5,502 nucleotides of DNA from Methylophaga sp. (GCA_013139345.1 WTAY01000111.1:1-5502), one strand, 5' to 3'. Shown: positions 1 to 5,502, counted from the stretch's first letter. Program-made: numbers and translations. Notes: generated by a model from the sequence alone, not told the origin.

Positions 1-1
1 T

Positions 2-1024
2 TTACCTACTCAGGATCAGCTAGATCAGCTAGTTAATCAGGTAACTCATCACACATTACTACATGACCAGCTCACTAATTTTTTCAACGGCTTCCGTCGC
101 GATGCACATCCGATGGCAATCATGCTGGGCGTGGTTGGGGCACTGTCGGCATTTTATCATGATGCATTGGATATACACTCAAAGGATGACAGAGATCTAT
201 GCGCAATACGAATCATTGCCAAAATACCGACAATAGTGGCAATGAGCTATAAATACAGCATAGGCCTACCATTTATGTTTCCAAAAAACGATTTGAGTTA
301 TGTGGAAAACTTTATGCGCATGATGTTGGGTAATCCATGTGATGAATTTATCCCCAACCCTGTATTGGTCAGAGCATTAGACAGAATTTTGATTCTACAC
401 GCCGATCATGAACAAAATGCCTCAACTTCGACCGTGCGTTTGGCAGGGTCCAGCGGAGCCAATCCTTATGCCTGTATTACCTCGGGTATTGCCTGTCTAT
501 GGGGTCCCGCACATGGTGGTGCCAATGAAGCGGTTCTTAATATGCTGATAAAAATAGGGGATGTATCGAATATCGACCACTACATCAAAAAAGCCAAGGA
601 TAAAAATGATCCCTTTCGGTTAATGGGGTTCGGTCACCGTGTATATAAAAACCATGACCCACGAGCCAAACTCATGCGCGCCACCTGCCATGAAGTACTT
701 GATGAATTAGGCTTACACCATGACCCTTTGTTTAAGCTGGCCCTGAAACTAGAGAGTATCGCACTAGAAGACGATTATTTTATTAACAAAAAACTTTATC
801 CAAATGTTGATTTTTATTCTGGCATCGTACTGAGGGCTTTGGGGATACCCAGCAATATGTTCACCGCAATGTTTGCAATGGGTCGTAGCATTGGCTGGAT
901 TGCACATTGGGATGAAATGATTTCAGACCCTGCACAAAAAATAGGTCGCCCACGTCAACTATACACAGGCGCACCCCATCGCGATGTAACAATGATGATA
1001 GATAGACCCAATACAGACACTTAA
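2..1024 (+). CDS. gltA: Citrate synthase, type II (C-terminal ~340 residues; 5' end outside window)
   Basis: Citrate synthase condenses acetyl-CoA with oxaloacetate to give citrate and CoA, the entry step of the TCA cycle, in the cytoplasm. The frame is open from base 2, and the sequence before the first internal ATG (113) still matches the family (LPTQ, then FRRDAHPM), so the gene starts upstream of the window. ATG 113 is an internal methionine. About 85-90 N-terminal residues are missing compared with the E. coli protein (about 427). The three catalytic residues are visible: His in WGPAHGGANE (codon 512-514), His in GFGHRVYK (635-637) and Asp in PNVDFYSG (809-811). DRILILHADHEQNASTSTVR and RPRQLYTG are also typical of bacterial type II enzymes. 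The C-terminus is intact and ends in TAA. No terminator is seen before the next ORF, which starts 3 bases later. The family call is secure. Confidence -1.
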   Translation, partial: LPTQDQLDQLVNQVTHHTLLHDQLTNFFNGFRRDAHPMAIMLGVVGALSAFYHDALDIHSKDDRDLCAIRIIAKIPTIVAMSYKYSIGLPFMFPKNDLSYVENFMRMMLGNPCDEFIPNPVLVRALDRILILHADHEQNASTSTVRLAGSSGANPYACITSGIACLWGPAHGGANEAVLNMLIKIGDVSNIDHYIKKAKDKNDPFRLMGFGHRVYKNHDPRAKLMRATCHEVLDELGLHHDPLFKLALKLESIALEDDYFINKKLYPNVDFYSGIVLRALGIPSNMFTAMFAMGRSIGWIAHWDEMISDPAQKIGRPRQLYTGAPHRDVTMMIDRPNTDT

Positions 1025-1027
1025 GCC

Positions 1028-1402
1028 ATGAACCATCAATCTATGAATTCCGACACGTTGATACTGGGTATACCTGGATATGATTATGCCGACCTTTATA
1101 AACCGGAAAAACTATCTGAGCTTTCTGGCGAATTTGAAAATTCAGTAAAAACGCATGATTCAATACTACATGCTGAATTCAGCAACTATCGGAATTGTCA
1201 GGGTGAAGGTATGAGCGCGGTGCAGATTTCTGAGCTAATAGTCAACATGGCGCCGTTGGTTGGGACATTTATAGCGAAATTATTTAATATTGATGAAAGT
1301 AGAATAAAACAGATCAACAGAATTCAGCATGAATTTGATCATGTCTTTGTGTATCGCAATGAAATAGTCAGCAAACTCATGAGTGTTCCCTTTAAAAGAT
1401 AA
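1028..1402 (+). CDS. Probable N-terminal remnant of a large FAD/pyridine-nucleotide oxidoreductase, cut by the IS4-family element
   Basis: This 124-residue ORF starts 3 bases after the gltA stop, so it was probably cotranscribed with it. No strong ribosome-binding site is seen and translational coupling is plausible. A second Met lies at codon 6. There is no signal peptide or membrane segment, and no cofactor-binding motif lies within the visible part. The pattern of PGYDYADLYKPEKL near the start, then CQGEGM, VSELIVNMAPLVGTFIAKLF-like text and a final HEFDHVFVYRNEIV resembles, from memory, the N-terminal domain of long pyridine-nucleotide-disulfide/FAD oxidoreductases of proteobacteria. Those proteins continue for many hundreds of residues. 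Here the ORF stops just after it crosses the presumed IS left end near 1378, so the last seven or eight residues (MSVPFKR) are likely IS-encoded. It is most likely a nonfunctional fragment. Alternatively it is a small protein of unknown function. The parent-family assignment is uncertain. Confidence -1.
   Translation: MNHQSMNSDTLILGIPGYDYADLYKPEKLSELSGEFENSVKTHDSILHAEFSNYRNCQGEGMSAVQISELIVNMAPLVGTFIAKLFNIDESRIKQINRIQHEFDHVFVYRNEIVSKLMSVPFKR
1378..1389 (+). repeat. Left terminal inverted repeat of the IS4-family element (candidate)
   Basis: CATGAGTGTTCC pairs with the right-end GGAACACTGATG in inverted orientation, with one mismatch in 12. It overlaps a perfect 10-base palindrome, ACTCATGAGT (1375-1384), which makes the exact outer boundary ambiguous. 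Confidence -1.
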
Positions 1403-1430
1403 GGGTGCAAGGGAAATATCCAGAAAACGG

Positions 1431-1461
1431 GCGCTCTAAAGCCCATCAAGACGCTTTTTTT
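1431..1461 (+). terminator. Weak candidate intrinsic terminator in the IS left end
   Basis: GCG-C-TCT (1431-1437) can pair with AGACGC (1449-1454), giving six base pairs with one bulged C, followed directly by seven T (1455-1461). A competing short stem is GGGC (1429-1432) with GCCC (1441-1444). The position, downstream of gltA and upstream of the transposase, would suit blocking read-through into the transposase. The stem is weak and the call is tentative. Confidence -1.
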
Positions 1462-1462
1462 A

Positions 1463-1477
1463 GTATTTTAAAAATAC
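1463..1477. repeat. 15-base near-perfect palindrome in the IS left end
   Basis: GTATTTT-A-AAAATAC has 7-base arms around a single central A. It lies just after the T-run of the candidate terminator, in the long non-coding left end of the IS4-family element. It could be a protein-binding site or simply part of the AT-rich spacer; nothing shows which. Confidence -1.
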
Positions 1478-1542
1478 ACGGCGAGCGATAAAAAAGTCGA
1501 TAGTTCAAAATACCGAACATAGGGAATTAAATAAAAAAAGAC

Positions 1543-1570
1543 TTGCAATTGCAAAGAATTTTTTTAGATT
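1543..1570 (+). promoter_or_regulatory. Weak candidate transposase promoter, overlapping a 12-base palindrome
   Basis: TTGCAA (1543-1548) and TAGATT (1565-1570) are separated by 16 bases and resemble weak sigma70 -35 and -10 boxes. TTGCAATTGCAA (1543-1554) is a perfect palindrome covering the -35 position, so it could be an operator. Both boxes are poor matches to consensus, as is common for transposase promoters. Confidence -1.
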
Positions 1571-1593
1571 TTACGTTTTTTTCACCCTAAAAT

Positions 1594-1598
1594 GGAAG
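1594..1598 (+). promoter_or_regulatory. Ribosome-binding site of the IS4-family transposase
   Basis: GGAAG lies 6 bases before ATG 1605. It supports that start over the out-of-frame ATG at 1592. Confidence -1.
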
Positions 1599-1604
1599 CC
1601 CCGT

Positions 1605-2882
1605 ATGATCAAAAATCTCTCTTTGAATGATTACCTCCTAACGCATTGCAACGAAAGCATGGATCAAGCACTAGCAGCAGAGCGTTACCCTATCTGGCAA
1701 AGGTCATGCCCTGAAATGAGTGATATTGACTTCATTCGTCTCGGACTATTACGCTGTATTAGCCCTGTTGATAGCGGTCGCCACTTCATCCAAACAACCG
1801 AAGAAGTTCATGGAGAACGACTCCCTCATTCGACCTACTTTAAATCACTTAAGTCTTCAAGACGCACACGCATGCTTGAAGCTATCGAACGCCAAAGCTA
1901 CAAGATTCTCAGTGATCATTTAGCCTCCTCAGGTATTGATTACCTTAAACTATTCCCTGAACTTGATGAATATACGGTAGAAGCCGCTGACGGACATTTT
2001 ATTGATCATGCCTGTCATACTCCAAAAGAAGGTAATGGAAAAGTCTACGCCGCTGGGTTTATTTACGCCATGAACCTCAGAAATGGATTGCTGAGACCGC
2101 TATGTTGTATTACCAATGGAACAAAACGACATCATGAACTGCCTATTTTACGCCATCATATTGACCATCAAAATAGCCAGAGTGGCCAGCCAGAAAAAAA
2201 TCTCTATGTGTACGATAAGGCGGTGACAGACTATCTTTGGTGGGCAAAACAGAAAGCCCAGAAAAATCACATGATATCCGTTTTAAAAGAAAATTCAGTG
2301 GTAACATGGATTGAATCTATTGCCTTTGATAGCAACAACCCGACGAACACCGGCATTGAGAACTACAGCATTTATGAAAACCAAGGGGTAAGGTTTAATA
2401 TCGTCCATTACCGTGATCCCGAAACCCACAAGTTACACCGCTTTGTATCGACATTACCCGAATCAATAAATCCAGGCATTATTGCGATCCTGTATTACAA
2501 GCGTTGGACCATTGAAAAAGCCTACAATAACAGCAAGAGTAACCTGAAAGAGAAAAAAGCTTGGTCTTCCTCAATTAAGTCACTCAACAATCAAATGCGA
2601 CTCACCACGATGACTTATAATTTAATGCGCGTTTGTGAAGAAATATCAAAAACACAAGATCCTGAGTTGATTCATCCATCGGATAAAAAATATAACCAAG
2701 CGCTTAAAGAAAGACAAAAAAGAGCCCAGAAAAATGGCGGCTTTGTTAATCCATTATTATTTTTGGAAAGAATTGTACGTATCAGCTCCTATACCATTCG
2801 AGCCGTTCAAAATGCAATAATCACAGGAAAGCCTCTGGCCGACCTTATGTCTGCTCTGGTGGCTAGATTAGTTCCTGGGTAA
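1605..2882 (+). CDS. IS4-family DDE transposase
   Basis: This 425-residue protein cuts and joins the ends of its element with an RNase H-fold DDE active site. The first Asp is in AADGH (D129), the second in YVYDKAV (D204), and the third acidic residue lies in the IS4 signature Y-x2-R-x3-E-x6-K, present exactly as Y297, R300, E304 and K311. The N-terminal 110 residues would carry the DNA-binding part, and the region between D204 and E304 holds the beta-strand insertion usual in this family. The length is normal for IS4 transposases and no frameshift or internal stop is seen, so the gene looks intact and possibly active. The ATG has a ribosome-binding site 6 bases upstream. The right terminal repeat begins 11 bases after the stop. 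I cannot place it in a specific IS4 subgroup. Confidence -1.
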   Translation: MIKNLSLNDYLLTHCNESMDQALAAERYPIWQRSCPEMSDIDFIRLGLLRCISPVDSGRHFIQTTEEVHGERLPHSTYFKSLKSSRRTRMLEAIERQSYKILSDHLASSGIDYLKLFPELDEYTVEAADGHFIDHACHTPKEGNGKVYAAGFIYAMNLRNGLLRPLCCITNGTKRHHELPILRHHIDHQNSQSGQPEKNLYVYDKAVTDYLWWAKQKAQKNHMISVLKENSVVTWIESIAFDSNNPTNTGIENYSIYENQGVRFNIVHYRDPETHKLHRFVSTLPESINPGIIAILYYKRWTIEKAYNNSKSNLKEKKAWSSSIKSLNNQMRLTTMTYNLMRVCEEISKTQDPELIHPSDKKYNQALKERQKRAQKNGGFVNPLLFLERIVRISSYTIRAVQNAIITGKPLADLMSALVARLVPG

Positions 2883-2892
2883 GAGGGATATA

Positions 2893-2904
2893 GGAACACT
2901 GATG
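2893..2904 (-). repeat. Right terminal inverted repeat of the IS4-family element (candidate)
   Basis: GGAACACTGATG lies 11 bases after the transposase stop codon and mirrors the left repeat at 1378-1389 at 11 of 12 positions. Its GGAAC core also pairs with GTTCCT at 2871-2876, at the end of the transposase gene, giving a local hairpin with a 6-base stem (AGGAAC at 2892-2897). Confidence -1.
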
Positions 2905-2930
2905 ATAATTAGATTGATTATTGTGATTTT

Positions 2931-2961
2931 TTGACTAAAAACATTCTAAAAAGCTTAAGAT
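2931..2961 (+). promoter_or_regulatory. Candidate promoter for the methyltransferase-ATPase cassette
   Basis: TTGACT (2931-2936) is a good -35 match and TAAGAT (2956-2961) a moderate -10 match, but the 19-base spacing is long and the -10 box is very close to ATG 2969. The 86 bases between the IS4-family transposase stop and the methyltransferase are very AT-rich. Read-through from the transposase gene is an alternative source of transcription. Confidence -1.
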
Positions 2962-2968
2962 ACCAACT

Positions 2969-4021
2969 ATGAATATAAAAGTGGATGCTATCGATTTGTT
3001 TTGCGGAGTTGGTGGCTTAACTTATGGACTGCAAAAATCAGGTATTGATGTTAAATTAGGCATTGATATAGAAGCGGCATGTAAGTACCCGTTTGAAGCT
3101 AATAACAATGCAAAGTTTTTATTAAAATCTGTAGAAAAAATAACCACAGGTGAGCTTCAGCATCACTTTACTCAAGACAGCTATCAGTTATTAGCAGGTT
3201 GCCAAACATTTTCCAATTACAATGCAAAAGCACGCTTAACTGATGACAGGTGGTGGCTACTACTTCAATTCTCACGTCTTGTTGAAGAATCTTTACCTGA
3301 TTTGGTAACAATGGAAAATGTTCCTGGTTTAATTAAACAAGGTGTTTTTGCTGAGTTTGTAAAGCAATTAAAGCAAAATGGCTACAATATCTCTTATAAA
3401 ATTGTTAATTCAGCTGACTATGGCTTACCTCAAAGCAGGAAGCGCTTGGTTTTATTAGCTTCAAGGCTAGGTGTTATTTCATTGCTAACGCCAGCTGAAT
3501 TAGATATAAAATTGCAAACAGTTAAAGATGCTATATCTATGTTGCCTCCTATTCAAGATGGAGAAATTTACCCTGCTGATCCATTGCATCAAAGTGCGGC
3601 CCTCTCACCACTAAACAAGTTACGCATAAAAAAATCTAAACCCGGGGGGACTTGGAAAGACTGGCCGCAAAAATTAGTAGCAGAATGTCATAAAAAGAAT
3701 TCAGGGAAAAGTTATGTCGGTGTTTATGCCCGAATGGAGTGGAATAAACCATCTCCAACAATGACAACCCAGTTCTTTGGTTTTGGGAATGGGCGGTTTG
3801 GCCATCCAGAACAAGATAGGGCTATATCACTAAGAGAAGGAGCTATTTTTCAAGGGTTCCCTATTGATTATAAGTTTTTGCCTGAGGGTGAACGTATTTT
3901 TAAAGGTTCAATAGGAAAAATGATTGGTAATGCAGTGCCTGTCAAGTTGGGTGAAGTCATAGGAAAAAGTATTATGGCTCATATTAAAGATATTCAGTCG
4001 TTAAAAAGTTCTACCTCATAA
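2969..4021 (+). CDS. DNA (cytosine-5-)-methyltransferase with an abnormal catalytic motif IV
   Basis: This 350-residue protein belongs to the C5-cytosine methyltransferases, which transfer a methyl group from S-adenosylmethionine to C5 of a flipped-out cytosine. Motif I is DLFCGVGG (9-16), motif VI is MENVPG (E116, N117, V118), motif VIII is QSRKR (155-159), the target-recognition region lies at roughly 195-280, motif IX is SLREGAIFQGFP (287-298) and motif X is GNAVP (320-324). The length is normal for a solitary or restriction-linked enzyme. The odd point is motif IV. It reads AGCQTFS with Cys78, whereas the family has AGFPCQ-FS or AGCAPCQPFS, so the Pro before the cysteine and one or two neighbours are missing, and the following segment also looks short. 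Activity is therefore doubtful. The GHKL ATPase gene follows 54 bases later on the same strand and probably shares its transcript. No strong ribosome-binding site is seen before ATG 2969. Confidence -1.
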   Translation: MNIKVDAIDLFCGVGGLTYGLQKSGIDVKLGIDIEAACKYPFEANNNAKFLLKSVEKITTGELQHHFTQDSYQLLAGCQTFSNYNAKARLTDDRWWLLLQFSRLVEESLPDLVTMENVPGLIKQGVFAEFVKQLKQNGYNISYKIVNSADYGLPQSRKRLVLLASRLGVISLLTPAELDIKLQTVKDAISMLPPIQDGEIYPADPLHQSAALSPLNKLRIKKSKPGGTWKDWPQKLVAECHKKNSGKSYVGVYARMEWNKPSPTMTTQFFGFGNGRFGHPEQDRAISLREGAIFQGFPIDYKFLPEGERIFKGSIGKMIGNAVPVKLGEVIGKSIMAHIKDIQSLKSSTS

Positions 4022-4065
4022 TTTATATGTTCAATAAATATCTCACGTTAAAACGATAAAAAAGT

Positions 4066-4070
4066 AGGGA
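4066..4070 (+). promoter_or_regulatory. Ribosome-binding site of the GHKL ATPase gene
   Basis: AGGGA lies 5 bases before ATG 4076 and favours that start over the in-frame ATG at 4088. Confidence -1.
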
Positions 4071-4075
4071 ACACT

Positions 4076-5398
4076 ATGAAGTACACAATGAATATTAGTT
4101 TAAATGTACTCAATCATTTAGGGATTAATCTTTATAGCAATGTGCCTTCTGTGCTGTCTGAAATTGTTGCCAACTCTTGGGATGCGGATGCAACAACGGT
4201 ATCTGTTGATATAGATGATACTAACAGTGTTATTACAATTATGGATAATGGCTTTGGAATGACGTTAGAAGATATCAATTCAAAGTTTCTTGAAGTGGGA
4301 TATACCAAAAGAGATAAACAATTTCTTAAAACGCCTTTATATGATCGGGATGTTATGGGAAGAAAAGGTATTGGTAAATTATCAATGTTTTCTATAGCAA
4401 ACACGATTGAGATAACTAGTAAAAAAGACGGTGTAACCAATGCCTTCTTATTAGATGTTAATAAAATAAAACAACAGATTGAGAAAGGTGGCGCATCCTA
4501 TCATCCTGAAGAAATTGATACCCCTGATGAGATCTCTGCTACCTCGGGTACTAAGATTGTTTTAAAGAACCTTAAAAAAAATATTAATACAACAGCTAAG
4601 TTTTTAAAAACCAGAATTGCCAGAAGGTTTAGTATCGTAGGTGATGAATACAATTTTAATATTGAAATCAATTCAAAGAAAATATCTATAACAGATAGAG
4701 ATTACTTTCATAAAATTGAGTATCTGTGGCATTTTGGTGCTGATGGAGAAAAATATATTGATTATTGTAATAAAAGCAAACTAAAGGAAAGTAGCCGATT
4801 TGATGAAAACCTGATTGTTGAGGGCGAGGCAGGTGCAGGTCCTGATAAATATACGGTAAGTGGTTGGTTAGGTTTGGTTGAAAATTCGGGTGATTTACAG
4901 GATGGTGATGACAACTTAAATAAAATTGTTGTTATGGTTAGGGATAAGATGGCTCAAGAAGATATTTTAGAAGAATTTCGAGAAGGGGGGATGTATACAA
5001 AGTATTTATTTGGTGAAATACATGCCGACTTTTTAGATCTTAATGATAAAGATGACATTGCCACATCCAGTCGCCAAAAGATCATAGAAAATGACCCAAG
5101 ATATAAAGCATTAAAAGTATTTATTTTGGAAAAATTAAAAACTATTGCAACTCAAAGAGCTAACTATAAAAATAAAACTGGAACAGATGAGGCCTTAAAA
5201 CATGGGGTTATTAAGGAATGGTTTTCTGAATTAAAAGGCGATACAAAAACAAAAGCTAAAAAACTGTTTGGTAAGATTAATCAAATAACCACAGATGATT
5301 TAGATCATAAAAAGCAATTGTTTAAGCACGGTGTTCTTGCATTTGAGAAATTAAGATATATCGACTCATTAGATAAACTAGTACTCAGTCATCATTGA
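4076..5398 (+). CDS. MORC/MutL-like GHKL ATPase of a restriction-modification-type locus, probably C-terminally truncated
   Basis: This 440-residue protein has an N-terminal GHKL (Hsp90/MutL-type) ATP-binding domain. The N-box is E29-x3-N33-x2-D36 in EIVANSWDADA, motif II is D57-N-G-F-G-M, the ATP-lid glycine motif is GRKGIGK (95-101), and SGTK (157-160) fits the final nucleotide-binding motif. Residues about 200-340 would form the second, transducer-like domain, with DDIATSSRQ (326-334) as a conserved-looking patch. There are no histidine-kinase phosphotransfer motifs, signal peptide or membrane segments. Proteins of this type are known beside DNA methyltransferases and nucleases in restriction-modification-like loci, where ATP-driven clamping or movement on DNA is proposed. 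From memory, relatives continue well past the segment matching KHGVLAFEKLRYIDSLDKL (418-435) into an acidic, then nuclease-like C-terminus. Here VLSHH and a stop follow at once, next to an IS630-like element, so truncation is likely. A natural short form is the alternative. Confidence -1.
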   Translation: MKYTMNISLNVLNHLGINLYSNVPSVLSEIVANSWDADATTVSVDIDDTNSVITIMDNGFGMTLEDINSKFLEVGYTKRDKQFLKTPLYDRDVMGRKGIGKLSMFSIANTIEITSKKDGVTNAFLLDVNKIKQQIEKGGASYHPEEIDTPDEISATSGTKIVLKNLKKNINTTAKFLKTRIARRFSIVGDEYNFNIEINSKKISITDRDYFHKIEYLWHFGADGEKYIDYCNKSKLKESSRFDENLIVEGEAGAGPDKYTVSGWLGLVENSGDLQDGDDNLNKIVVMVRDKMAQEDILEEFREGGMYTKYLFGEIHADFLDLNDKDDIATSSRQKIIENDPRYKALKVFILEKLKTIATQRANYKNKTGTDEALKHGVIKEWFSELKGDTKTKAKKLFGKINQITTDDLDHKKQLFKHGVLAFEKLRYIDSLDKLVLSHH

Positions 5399-5424
5399 TA
5401 TGTCTACTAATGCCCCCATATAAT
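5395..5424 (+). promoter_or_regulatory. Strong sigma70-type promoter reading into the IS630-like transposase
   Basis: TTGATA (5395-5400, five of six matches to TTGACA) and TATAAT (5419-5424, perfect) are separated by 18 bases. Transcription would start near 5431, about 25 bases before the TTG start at 5457. The -35 box overlaps the TGA stop codon of the ATPase gene (5396-5398). A second AT-rich -10-like box, TATATT, lies at about 5434-5439. Confidence -1.
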
Positions 5425-5456
5425 CAATTTACTATATTATCGGCGGTTAGAAGGAC

Positions 5457-5502
5457 TTGGCTAAAAAATACATTGTGCAACTGACAGAAGAGGAACGTAC
5501 TG
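5457..5502 (+). CDS. IS630-family transposase, first 15 codons only
   Basis: The visible residues read (M)AKKYIVQLTEEERT, which matches from memory the characteristic start of IS630-family (Tc1/mariner-related) transposases, of the form M-x-K-x-Y-I-V-x-L-T-x-E-E-R. The first codon would be TTG at 5457. An in-frame TAG at 5448-5450 rules out any start further upstream, and the next possible start, GTG 5475, would cut the conserved text. AGAAGGA (5449-5455) is a good Shine-Dalgarno match but sits only one base before the TTG, which is unusually close. The rest of the gene lies outside the window, so catalytic residues and integrity cannot be judged. Confidence -1.
   Translation, partial: MAKKYIVQLTEEERT

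Larger units (their letters stand above)
1378..2904 (+). mobile_element. IS4-family insertion sequence (about 1.53 kb)
   Basis: The element is defined by the transposase at 1605-2882 and a short imperfect terminal inverted repeat. CATGAGTGTTCC at 1378-1389 matches the reverse complement of GGAACACTGATG at 2893-2904 at 11 of 12 positions. The resulting length is normal for IS4-family elements. The left non-coding end is long (about 225 bases) and the right end is short (about 20 bases). No matching direct repeat flanks these ends, although IS4-family elements usually duplicate about 9-12 bases of target. The ends could therefore be off by a few bases, or the flanks have been rearranged since insertion. 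The left end lies inside the ORF that follows gltA and appears to truncate it. Confidence -1.
5381..5502 (+). mobile_element. Left end of a probable IS630-family element (runs off the window)
   Basis: The start of an IS630-like transposase at 5457, with its own promoter at 5395-5424, implies that the element's left end lies just upstream. The neighbouring ATPase loses its family-like sequence at about codon 435, which puts the junction near 5380. IS630-family elements insert at and duplicate TA, and TA occurs at 5379-5380 and 5382-5383. The right end is outside the window, so the inverted repeat cannot be checked and the boundary is approximate. Confidence -1.

Noticed and set aside
113..1024. 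ATG 113 as the true start of citrate synthase
   Set aside because: Family-matching codons continue upstream in frame to base 2, so the gene simply begins before the window.
1720..1923. 67-codon + strand ORF inside the transposase gene
   Set aside because: It is an out-of-frame shadow of the IS4-family transposase with no recognisable protein pattern and no ribosome-binding site of note.
2871..2897. GTTCCT...AGGAAC hairpin at the end of the transposase gene as a terminator
   Set aside because: The stem is only six bases with a 15-base loop and no T-run follows; it is better explained as part of the IS right end.
4036..4045. CGTTAAAACG mini-hairpin between methyltransferase and ATPase genes
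   Set aside because: The arms are four bases long with a two-base loop in an AT-rich spacer and no T-run, so it is expected by chance; cotranscription remains the simpler reading.
4132..4440. 102-codon - strand ORF opposite the GHKL ATPase
   Set aside because: It lies wholly antisense to the conserved ATP-binding motifs, which explain the sequence, and shows no family features of its own.
1..5502. CRISPR array, tRNA, rRNA or riboswitch
   Set aside because: No regularly spaced repeats, cloverleaf-like sequences or known conserved RNA elements were seen on either strand; intergenic gaps other than the IS left end are under 100 bases.

Overview
The window looks like a piece of a moderately AT-rich gammaproteobacterial chromosome. 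The clue is the first gene, a type II (hexameric, E. coli GltA-like) citrate synthase whose visible part follows the E. coli protein closely. I cannot name the genus from this sequence.

Layout, left to right, with all genes on the + strand. (1) 2-1024: citrate synthase gltA, with its 5' end outside the window. (2) 1028-1402: a 124-codon ORF three bases after gltA. It resembles the N-terminal domain of a much larger FAD/pyridine-nucleotide oxidoreductase and stops abruptly at the edge of an insertion sequence. (3) about 1378-2904: an IS4-family element with an intact-looking DDE/YREK transposase (1605-2882), short imperfect terminal inverted repeats and no target duplication that I can find. 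(4) 2969-4021 and 4076-5398: a two-gene cassette encoding a DNA cytosine-5 methyltransferase and a MORC/MutL-like GHKL ATPase. It is visibly more AT-rich than gltA. (5) from about 5381 to the window end: the left end and first codons of what looks like an IS630-family element, with a near-consensus sigma70 promoter reading into its transposase.

The biologically interesting part is the methyltransferase + GHKL ATPase pair, a gene partnership known from restriction-modification-like defence loci (MutL/MORC homologs in R-M systems). Two things suggest this copy is damaged. The catalytic motif IV of the methyltransferase reads AGCQTFS where AG-F-PCQ-FS or AGCAPCQPFS would be expected, so two or three residues next to the catalytic cysteine appear to be missing. 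The ATPase ends at residue 440, where I recall family members continuing into a C-terminal, probably nuclease-like region; its last few codons run into the IS630-like element.

Read together, the region is an insertion hot spot just downstream of a housekeeping gene. One IS cut the gene that followed gltA, a defence-type cassette lies next to that IS, and a second IS appears to have cut the cassette. All family assignments come from motif reading and memory of family sequences, not from a database search.
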